DNA of 64,000 nt, taken from NCBI RefSeq assembly GCF_025452095.1, contig NZ_CP104877.1, positions 2,418,001-2,482,000 of the forward strand, written 5' to 3'. The notes beneath the pieces were generated by a model. That model ran no database searches. It worked only from the letters and a program-made list of their open reading frames with translations, and had not been told where the DNA came from. Of this stretch, positions 57,752 to 64,000 are shown piece after piece. Numbering within the stretch: position 1 is the first letter of the stretch; each line of letters begins with the position of its first letter. This DNA is from Paenarthrobacter sp. JL.01a (GTDB taxonomy: Bacteria; Actinomycetota; Actinomycetes; Actinomycetales; Micrococcaceae). A program made the translations under genes and the position numbers.

Positions 57752-60430
57752 TCAGCGCTTGGCTATCGCGTCCACCACGGCTGTGAGGGCCTCGGAGACC
57801 TTCGCAGCGTCGGTGCCGCCGCCTTGGGCGACGTCGTCCTTGCCGCCACCGCCGCCGCCGAGGATACCTGCGGCCAGGCGCACGAGCGCTCCAGCCTTGA
57901 CACCGGCACCACGCGCAGCTTCATTGGTGGCAATCAGAATGACCGGGCGGTCGTTGCTGACACCCGCGACAGCCACCGTTGCGGCCTCCGAGCCGAGACG
58001 GTTGCGGAGGTCCAGTGCAAGGTTCCGCAGGTCATCCGCACCACCAACCTGTCCGGCGTCGTGGGCGACAACGCGCACCCCGCCGGCGTCCTTAGCCGTC
58101 CCAACGAGGGTGGCGGCCGCCGCGGCGAGCTGCTCCTTGCGGAGCCGGTCGAGTTCCTTCTCGGCCGCCTTGAGCTTGTTCAGCGTGCTGGAGATCCTGT
58201 CCGCGAGCTGGCCGGAAGGAACTTTCAACATCTCCGTCAGTTCAGTTACCAGCGCACGCTCGGCGGCGAGGTGGCGGAAGGCATCAAGGCCCACGAAGGC
58301 CTCGACGCGGCGGTTTCCGGAACCAACGGACTGTTCACCGAGCAGCGACAGGCTGCCAATAAGGGATGTGTTGGACACGTGGGTGCCACCGCAGAGTTCA
58401 CGCGACCACGCGCCGTCGATCTCCACGACCCGGACTTCGCTGCCGTAGTTCTCACCGAACAGGGCCATGGCCCCGAGCGCCTTGGCTTCTGCCAAGCCCA
58501 TCACCTTGGTGTCCACCCGGTAGTTGTTCCGAATGGCGATGTTGGAGACCTCTTCAATCTCGGACCGCGTTGCCGGGCTCAGACCTTCACCCCAGGCGAA
58601 GTCGAAGCGCAGGTATCCGGCCTTGTTGAAGGAACCACGCTGGGTGGCCTCCGGGCCGAGGATCTGGTGCAGGGCAGCGTGGACGATGTGCGTTCCCGTG
58701 TGCGCCTGCTCAGCTGCATGCCGGCGTTCACGGTCGACGGCGGCGCGCACCAACGCGTCGGAGGCGATCTCACCTTCGCGGACAATCGCTTTGTGCACGC
58801 TCAGGCCCTTGATGGGCCGCTGGACGTCCAGGACCTCCACAACGAAACCATCGCCGGTGATGAGGCCGGTATCGGCAGACTGGCCACCGGCTTCGGCGTA
58901 GAACGGGGTTTCGTTCAGGACGAGCTCGATCTCCTCGCCCGTGGAGGCATGCGAAACTGCCCGGCCACCGTTGACAATTCCCCGGACCTTCGACTCGCCC
59001 TCAAGCTCGTCGTAGCCGGTAAAGACGGTCTCGCCCTTGCCCAGGAGCTCCTGGTAGGCGGTGAGGTCGGCATGGCCGCCTTTTTTGCCCTTGGCATCAG
59101 CCTGTGCACGTTGGCGCTGCTCAAGCATGAGCGCACGGAAGCCTGCCTCGTCCACCTTGAGGCCGGCCTCTTCTGCCATCTCCAGTGTCAGGTCGATGGG
59201 GAAGCCGTAGGTGTCGTGAAGGGTAAACGCGTCGGCACCGGAGAGCGGGACTCCGGCGGCCTTGGATTCAGCCACTGCGTCCTCCAGGCGTGCAGTACCT
59301 GAAGCAATGGTGCGGAGGAAGGCCTTTTCTTCAGCGTAGGCAATGCGGCTGATGCGGGCGAAGTCGGTCTCCACCACGGGGTAGACCCCCTTCATGGCGT
59401 CGCGGGACGCGGGAAGAAGGTCAGGCAGGCAGGCCTTCTCGACACCCAGCAAGCGCATGGCACGCACGGCGCGGCGGATCAGGCGGCGCAGCACATAGCC
59501 GCGGCCTTCGTTTGACGGTGCCACGCCGTCGGCGATGAGCATCAGGGCGGACCTGATGTGGTCGGCGACGACGCGCATGCGGACGTCATCGGTGTGGTGC
59601 GGGTCCTCGTCGGTCTCGGCAGAGGTGTATTCCCGGCCGGACAATTCAGCGGCCTTGTCGATGACAGGACGGACCTGGTCGGTTTCATACATGTTCTCGA
59701 CGCCCTGGAGGATCATCGCGAGGCGTTCCATGCCCAGGCCGGTGTCGATGTTTTTCTGCGGCAGTTCACCCACGATGTCAAAGTCCACCTTGGAGCGGAC
59801 ATTCTCGATCTGGTACTGCATGAACACGAGGTTCCAGATTTCGATGTACCGGGTTTCGTCAGCGAGGGGGCCACCCTCAATGCCGTAAGCAGGGCCGCGG
59901 TCATAGTAGATTTCCGAGCAGGGCCCTGCAGGGCCGGGCTGTCCGGTGGACCAGTAGTTGTCGGCCTTGCCCATCCGCTGGATACGCTCGGCCGGAATAC
60001 CGGTGTTCTTCAGCCACAGTTCCTTGGCTTCGTCGTCCTCCTCGTAGACCGTCACCCAGAGGCGCTCGGCAGGGAGTCCGTAACCGCCGTCGTCAACGCT
60101 CTTGGTGAGCAGCTCGAAAGCGAACTTGATGGCGTCTTCCTTGAAGTAATCGCCAAAAGAGAAGTTGCCGCACATCTGGAAGAACGTGCCGTGGCGGGCG
60201 GTCTTGCCCACTTCTTCGATGTCACCGGTGCGGATGCACTTCTGGACGCTGGTGGCACGGCTGTAGGGCGGCTCTTCCCGGGCCGTCAGGTAGGGAATGA
60301 ACGGCACCATTCCGGCCACAGTGAAGAGAAGGGACGGGTCGCTGGAAACGAGCGACGCGGAGGGAACGGCGGTGTGGCCCTTGCTGACAAAAAAGTCCAC
60401 CCAGCGCTTGGTGATCTCCTGCGACTTCAT
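57752..60430 (-). CDS. alaS: Alanyl-tRNA synthetase
   Basis: Class II synthetase. The ATG at 60430 (MKSQEITKRWVDFF) gives 892 residues; the open frame extends to 60508. Visible: catalytic domain with RHGTFFQMCGNFSFGDYFK, the anticodon-independent tRNA-recognition region, an editing domain with zinc ligands in AHTGTHIVHAAL (HxxxH) and RELCGGTHVSNT (CxxxH), and a C-terminal oligomerisation domain. No close ribosome binding site is seen (AAGGG is about 14 nt upstream). Confidence 0.97.
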   Translation of the reverse strand: MKSQEITKRWVDFFVSKGHTAVPSASLVSSDPSLLFTVAGMVPFIPYLTAREEPPYSRATSVQKCIRTGDIEEVGKTARHGTFFQMCGNFSFGDYFKEDAIKFAFELLTKSVDDGGYGLPAERLWVTVYEEDDEAKELWLKNTGIPAERIQRMGKADNYWSTGQPGPAGPCSEIYYDRGPAYGIEGGPLADETRYIEIWNLVFMQYQIENVRSKVDFDIVGELPQKNIDTGLGMERLAMILQGVENMYETDQVRPVIDKAAELSGREYTSAETDEDPHHTDDVRMRVVADHIRSALMLIADGVAPSNEGRGYVLRRLIRRAVRAMRLLGVEKACLPDLLPASRDAMKGVYPVVETDFARISRIAYAEEKAFLRTIASGTARLEDAVAESKAAGVPLSGADAFTLHDTYGFPIDLTLEMAEEAGLKVDEAGFRALMLEQRQRAQADAKGKKGGHADLTAYQELLGKGETVFTGYDELEGESKVRGIVNGGRAVSHASTGEEIELVLNETPFYAEAGGQSADTGLITGDGFVVEVLDVQRPIKGLSVHKAIVREGEIASDALVRAAVDRERRHAAEQAHTGTHIVHAALHQILGPEATQRGSFNKAGYLRFDFAWGEGLSPATRSEIEEVSNIAIRNNYRVDTKVMGLAEAKALGAMALFGENYGSEVRVVEIDGAWSRELCGGTHVSNTSLIGSLSLLGEQSVGSGNRRVEAFVGLDAFRHLAAERALVTELTEMLKVPSGQLADRISSTLNKLKAAEKELDRLRKEQLAAAAATLVGTAKDAGGVRVVAHDAGQVGGADDLRNLALDLRNRLGSEAATVAVAGVSNDRPVILIATNEAARGAGVKAGALVRLAAGILGGGGGGKDDVAQGGGTDAAKVSEALTAVVDAIAKR

Positions 60431-60527
60431 TAGCTGATTACTTACCCTTCTCAATTCACTGCACACGATGTGCGCGGTTCCGGCTGGTGCCGTTCCGCAG
60501 CTTTCCATTCTGCCCTGTTGAGGGCTT

Positions 60528-60544
60528 CGGAGCGAACCGCTCCG
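60528..60544 (-). other. Short GC-rich hairpin after the DUF6167 gene
   Basis: CGGAGCG, loop AAC, CGCTCCG: a perfect 7-bp stem immediately after the stop codon of the small upstream gene and before alaS. No T-tract, so partial termination or mRNA processing is possible. Confidence 0.45.
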
Positions 60545-60775
60545 TTAGCGCCCGCCTGCCGCGGCGTCGTCGATTCCCAGGGCTGCCCGGAGATCCTCTT
60601 CGCGCTGGTGCATGCCTGAGCGCACGGCATCGGCGAAGTCGAACAGTCCGTCGGCCATCCGGCCAACAGCACGGTTCAAACCCTCGGGTCCCAGGTTGGC
60701 CTGCGCCTCGGTGATCTTACGGAAGGCGATGACGCCGATTGCGACGCCGATGCCCATCCAAACAATTCTCTTCAT
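60545..60775 (-). CDS. Small membrane-anchored protein, DUF6167-like
   Basis: A 76-residue protein with one N-terminal hydrophobic helix (about 3-20: RIVWMGIGVAIGVIAFRK) followed by an amphipathic region (LNRAVGRMADGLFDFADAVRSGMHQREEDLR). The gene position, between a DUF948 gene and alaS, matches the conserved actinobacterial DUF6167 neighbour. The role is unknown. Confidence 0.7.
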   Translation of the reverse strand: MKRIVWMGIGVAIGVIAFRKITEAQANLGPEGLNRAVGRMADGLFDFADAVRSGMHQREEDLRAALGIDDAAAGGR

Positions 60776-60797
60776 CGGTTTATGGTCTCCCGTTGGT

Positions 60798-61172
60798 TCA
60801 GCGGCTGCGACGGCCGGAGGAAGGGGCGCGGCGTCCGGCGAAAGCGGAGCGGACTCCGTAGCTGAAGGCAGCCACCTTGATCAGCGGCGAACCAACTGTC
60901 GCCGCCACGAGCGAGGACAGCGCGGAGATGTTGGCGGACGCATCAGAAACGTTCGAGGCGATGCCATCAACTTTCTTCAGCTGCTGGTTGGTGGTTGTGA
61001 CGGTTGCCGTCACTTCGTCCATCAGGGGCGTGGCGCCGTCGCTGATGGAACGGATGGAGGTGCGGACCTCGTCGAAGACGCCGCCCAACTTCAGAATGGG
61101 CACAGCCAACAGCAGAACCAGGAGCGCGAAGACTCCCGCTGCGATGAGACCGGCAATGTCGCCACCAGACAT
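60798..61172 (-). CDS. DUF948 domain-containing membrane protein
   Basis: A 124-residue protein with an N-terminal membrane helix (about 7-30: IAGLIAAGVFALLVLLLAVPILKLGG) and a helical, coiled-coil-like region (DEVRTSIRSISDG ... LKKVDGIASNVSDASANISAL). A basic C-terminal tail follows. TAGGAGA lies upstream of the ATG. It is probably cotranscribed with the DUF6167 gene and alaS. Function unknown. Confidence 0.8.
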   Translation of the reverse strand: MSGGDIAGLIAAGVFALLVLLLAVPILKLGGVFDEVRTSIRSISDGATPLMDEVTATVTTTNQQLKKVDGIASNVSDASANISALSSLVAATVGSPLIKVAAFSYGVRSAFAGRRAPSSGRRSR

Positions 61173-61275
61173 AGAACACTTCTCCTAGGATCGTTGCGCT
61201 GCCTTGTACCTGCCGCGGCGCGGCTTTGGGCAAGGCCTCCCCCAGTACCTTACCTATAGAGGAGCGGTACCTTAT

Positions 61276-61317
61276 AGACAAAGAAGCCCGCGGCGGCTGC
61301 CACGGGCTTCTTTGTCT
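61276..61317 (-). terminator. Intrinsic terminator 3' of rpsD
   Basis: Perfect 15-bp stem (AGACAAAGAAGCCCG at 61276-61290 with its complement at 61303-61317) and a 12-nt loop. The distal arm ends in a T-rich stretch in both directions. It lies 13 bp after the rpsD stop. Confidence 0.8.
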
Positions 61318-61330
61318 GCGCTGCTTGAAT

Positions 61331-61951
61331 TTAGCGGGCGTAGAATTCGACGACGAGCTGCTCTTCGCAGATCACGGGGACCTCGGAGCGCTTCGGGCGA
61401 CGAACCAGGCGTGCCTGCAGGGCGTCAATCTTGACGTCCAGGTACGGCGGCACGTTGTTCAGGACGTGTGCACCGGCAGCGGCGACCTGGAACGGAGCCA
61501 TAACCTCGGAGCGGCTGTGTACGTGGATGAGCTGGCCTTCGCCAACGCGGAAGGACGGGCGGTCAACGCGAACGCCGTCAACCAGGATGTGGCGGTGCAC
61601 AACCAGCTGGCGGGCCTGTGCGATGGTGCGGGCGAAGCCTGCACGGAGCACGAGGGCGTCCAGACGCATTTCCAGCAGCTCAACCAGGTTCTCACCGGTC
61701 AGGCCCTTGGTGCGGCGTGCTTCTTCGAAGGCACGGGTCATCTGGGCTTCGCGGATGCCGTACTGGGCGCGCAGACGCTGCTTTTCGCGCAGACGTACGG
61801 CGTAGTCGGAGTCCTGCTTCTTGCGGGCACGGCCGTGCTCACCGGGGCCGTACGGACGGCGCTCCATGTACTTGGCGGCCTTGGGGGTCAGAGCAATGCC
61901 GAGTGCACGCGAAAGGCGTGCGGTACGGCGAGCACGAGTGTTGTTAGCCAC
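61331..61951 (-). CDS. rpsD: 30S ribosomal protein S4
   Basis: Primary 16S rRNA-binding protein and assembly initiator. The 206-residue protein has the N-terminal ARRTARLSRALGIALTPKA, LREKQRLRAQYGI and the S4 RNA-binding domain (about 95-160: RLDALVLRAGFARTIAQARQLVVH). The N-terminal zinc Cys residues are absent (zinc-free form). The GTG start has GGAAGGA upstream. It is monocistronic, with a 190-bp gap to rarA and its own terminator. Confidence 0.98.
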   Translation of the reverse strand: MANNTRARRTARLSRALGIALTPKAAKYMERRPYGPGEHGRARKKQDSDYAVRLREKQRLRAQYGIREAQMTRAFEEARRTKGLTGENLVELLEMRLDALVLRAGFARTIAQARQLVVHRHILVDGVRVDRPSFRVGEGQLIHVHSRSEVMAPFQVAAAGAHVLNNVPPYLDVKIDALQARLVRRPKRSEVPVICEEQLVVEFYAR

Positions 61952-62141
61952 TTGTGTCCTTCCAAATTACTGCGGTGTATCGGTGTTACTGGCCTCCATC
62001 AGGGAGAGCATCGGCCAACCGCTGCCTCTTGCTACTGGCCCGGGCGCGCAGCACCGTTGAAGGAAATCTTCAAGGGATGTGGCGTCGGGTCATGCCAGAC
62101 AAGGATCCATCCTACCACGGGCGCTGCATCCAACGCCCGCG

Positions 62142-63566
62142 CTACTCGCCCCGGACGATCTTCCGGAGCCGCTCCAGCCGCGCCGCAATATCGCGTTCCG
62201 CTCCATTGTTGGTGGGCTCGTAGTAATTCCTGCCCACAAGGTCGTCCGGCGGGTATTGCTGGGTGGCGATCCCATGGGGTTCGTCGTGCGCGTATTTGTA
62301 GCTCTTGCCGTGCCCCAGCTGTTTGGCCCCGGGATAGTGGGCGTCGCGAAGGTGCATGGGTATTCCGCCACCATAGCCGGCGCGTACGTCAGCCACTGCC
62401 TTGTTCAAGCCCATGTAGGCGGCATTGGATTTAGGGGCAGTGGCCAAGTGCACCACGGCTTCGGCCAACACGATCCTGCCCTCCGGCATGCCGATCAGCT
62501 GCACGGCCTGTGCTGCGGCGACGGCGGTCTGCAACGCAGTGGGGTCGGCCATGCCGATGTCTTCGGCAGCGGAGATGACGATCCTGCGGGCCACGAAGCG
62601 GGGATCCTCCCCCGCTTCAAGCATCCGCGCCAGGTAGTGCAGGGCTGCGTCGACGTCGGATCCCCGGATGGACTTGATGAACGCGCTGGCGACGTCGTAA
62701 TGCTGGTCTCCGGCGCGGTCGTAGCGGACCGCGGCGGCATCCAGCGCGCGCTCTGTGTGGCGCAGTTCCACCAACACCGGCGCGTCGGACTCACCGTCCT
62801 CGACGGCGGTGGCGTCACCGAACGCTACCCCGGCAGCAGCCTCCAGCGCCGTGAGGGCACGCCGGGCGTCGCCACCGGACAAGCGCACGAGGTGCTCAAG
62901 GGCCTCCGGGGCCAACTCGACACGTCCGGCAAGGCCGCGGGCATCCGTCACCGCCTTTTGCAGCAAGCCGGAGATATCGTCATCGGTCAGCGGTTTCAGG
63001 GTCAGCAACAGGGACCGGGACAAGAGCGGCGACACCACCGAGAAGGACGGGTTTTCGGTAGTAGCCGCGACCAGCACCACCCAGCGGTTCTCGACACCGG
63101 GCAGGAGCGCGTCCTGCTGTGCCTTGTTGAAGCGGTGGATCTCGTCCAGGAACAGCACCGTGGTCTTTTTGTAGAGGTCCCGGGCCGTCAATGCCTCGTC
63201 CATGACCCTGCGCACGTCCTTGACACCGGCAGTGATGGCGGAGAGTTCAACGAACTTCCTGCCGGGTCCGCGTGCGATCACGTGAGCCAAGGTGGTCTTG
63301 CCCGTCCCGGGAGGTCCCCAGAGGATCACCGAGCTGGGTCCGGCGGGGCCTGCGGCCTCTGCACCGGCGGCAAGCTGCCTCAGCGGAGAACCCTGGCCCA
63401 AAAGATGCTGCTGCCCCACGACATCGTCCAACGTCCGTGGGCGCATCCGCACCGCGAGGGGGCTGCGCTGGGACGCCATCCAGTTGGCGTCCGAGGGCCC
63501 TCCGGCGGCAGGCAGCTCCTCCGACTCGTCGTCGTTCACTGCACCGGCACCAAAGAGATCTTCCAC
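62142..63566 (-). CDS. rarA: Replication-associated recombination protein RarA (MgsA-type AAA+ ATPase)
   Basis: Clamp-loader-like AAA+ ATPase acting at stalled replication forks. The 474-residue protein has an extended N-terminus, then VVGQQHLLG, Walker [14 protein letters not shown], Walker [16 protein letters not shown], sensor [10 protein letters not shown], and the MgsA C-terminal tetramerisation domain ([17 protein letters not shown]). The GTG start lacks a clear ribosome binding site. It is divergent from the acVLRF1 gene with only 41 bp between the starts. Confidence 0.95.
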   Translation of the reverse strand: MEDLFGAGAVNDDESEELPAAGGPSDANWMASQRSPLAVRMRPRTLDDVVGQQHLLGQGSPLRQLAAGAEAAGPAGPSSVILWGPPGTGKTTLAHVIARGPGRKFVELSAITAGVKDVRRVMDEALTARDLYKKTTVLFLDEIHRFNKAQQDALLPGVENRWVVLVAATTENPSFSVVSPLLSRSLLLTLKPLTDDDISGLLQKAVTDARGLAGRVELAPEALEHLVRLSGGDARRALTALEAAAGVAFGDATAVEDGESDAPVLVELRHTERALDAAAVRYDRAGDQHYDVASAFIKSIRGSDVDAALHYLARMLEAGEDPRFVARRIVISAAEDIGMADPTALQTAVAAAQAVQLIGMPEGRIVLAEAVVHLATAPKSNAAYMGLNKAVADVRAGYGGGIPMHLRDAHYPGAKQLGHGKSYKYAHDEPHGIATQQYPPDDLVGRNYYEPTNNGAERDIAARLERLRKIVRGE

Positions 63567-63607
63567 ATGGATAGGCTACTCATAGTTCCAGCAAAGGAGA
63601 CATTGAC

Positions 63608-64000
63608 GTGCAGCGCCCAGCATCAGCACCGCGCCGCCCCGGCGGACGCCGGACCGCCCTGGTGCCCGCGCAACGGTTGCACGGATGGGTGGAGCGGTTC
63701 GCGGCCAGCCACGGCACAGTCGCGCAAGACCTCGACGACGACGGCCTGCTGGTGAGGGCTGCCGATGGAGCCGAAGCGCTTCTGCGGGCACCGTGGCCGG
63801 CCGACGGGAGGCCTGGCAGGGGCGCGACGGAACTGGACCGCCTGGCATCCCTGGCGAGCCAGGAGCGCGCATTGGGCGTGCTCTTGGTCCGCAAGGGTGG
63901 CTACGCCCTGGCCGCTGCCAGCGGTCCGAGAATCCAGACGACAAAAAGCGGTTCACGTTTCATCGATGCCAGGACCACGGCCGAACACGCAGCGCGGATC
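63608..64000 (+). CDS. acVLRF1-type peptidyl-tRNA hydrolase, 3' end cut by the window
   Basis: The GTG at 63608 has a strong AAAGGAGA site 7 nt upstream; the frame is open to the window end (131 codons). The protein begins basic and Arg/Pro-rich, then RLHGWVERFAASHGTV, LGVLLVRKGGYALAAASG and TTKSGSRFIDARTTA. This resembles the actinobacterial VLRF1 family, release-factor-like hydrolases predicted to free peptides from stalled ribosomes (related to Vms1/ANKZF1). The catalytic Gln region would lie beyond the window. The family call is by recalled resemblance. Confidence 0.7.
   Translation, partial: MQRPASAPRRPGGRRTALVPAQRLHGWVERFAASHGTVAQDLDDDGLLVRAADGAEALLRAPWPADGRPGRGATELDRLASLASQERALGVLLVRKGGYALAAASGPRIQTTKSGSRFIDARTTAEHAARI

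Overview
The window is about 64 kb of GC-rich chromosome from a high-GC Gram-positive bacterium. Family-level sequence and gene order point to the Micrococcaceae, most like Arthrobacter/Paenarthrobacter (inference, no search was run). Supporting traits are the actinobacterial integration host factor (mIHF), a PriA without helicase motifs, an HrcA/CIRCE operon with a second-type DnaJ, the order pyrR-pyrB-pyrC-PH-like-carA-carB-pyrF-mihF-gmk-rpoZ-coaBC-metK-priA, DUF3097, DUF6167 and an acVLRF1-type protein. Many starts are GTG or TTG, and 1-8 nt overlaps between genes are common. There is no rRNA, tRNA, CRISPR array, prophage or insertion sequence. The window is almost entirely core chromosome.

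Layout. 1-1.8 kb: 3' part of an M13 metallopeptidase gene facing an LCP cell-wall ligase gene across a bidirectional terminator. 3.5-7.4 kb (minus): phoH-ybeY-corC-like-era, a translationally coupled RNA/ribosome maturation operon. 7.7-8.6 kb: a GerMN lipoprotein. 8.6-11.7 kb (minus): hrcA-dnaJ-rsmE behind a CIRCE operator, divergent from DUF3097 and DUF4870 genes. 13.2-16.3 kb (minus): lepA-hemW. 16.5-17.5 kb (plus): an orphan PemK/MazF-like gene and rpsT. 17.5-25 kb (minus): leuS-degV-comEA-comEC-holA. leuS has a leader with a short ORF containing three consecutive Leu codons and an intrinsic-terminator hairpin. 25-29.4 kb (minus): glpD-glpF-glpK, divergent from a SorC-type regulator. 30.5-33.5 kb (plus): aldo/keto reductase, alpha/beta hydrolase, glycosyltransferase. 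33.5-48.6 kb (minus): the long pyrimidine/nucleotide run from pyrR to priA, with a canonical PyrR-binding loop just before the pyrR ribosome binding site. 48.7-50 kb (plus): PrsW protease. 50-63.6 kb (minus): rarA; rpsD; DUF948-DUF6167-alaS-ruvX-mltG-aroE-aroC-aroK-aroB-TPR-efp-nusB. The right edge has the 5' part of a divergent acVLRF1 peptidyl-tRNA hydrolase gene.

How the genes work together. The minus-strand blocks join translation and ribosome quality control (leuS, alaS, rpsD, rpsT, lepA, efp, era, ybeY, rsmE, acVLRF1) to precursor supply: UMP through pyrR-pyrF, carbamoyl phosphate through carAB, shikimate to chorismate through aroB/E/K/C, CoA, SAM and GMP/GDP. The glp cluster takes up and oxidises glycerol.

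The least expected signals are the leucine-codon attenuator-like leader of leuS, a TOPRIM-like signature inside DUF3097, two perfect long palindromes in intergenic DNA, a pentapeptide His/Asp/Glu repeat in the cytoplasmic tail of MltG, and a ComEC without its nuclease-like domain whose 3' end overlaps holA by 82 nt.
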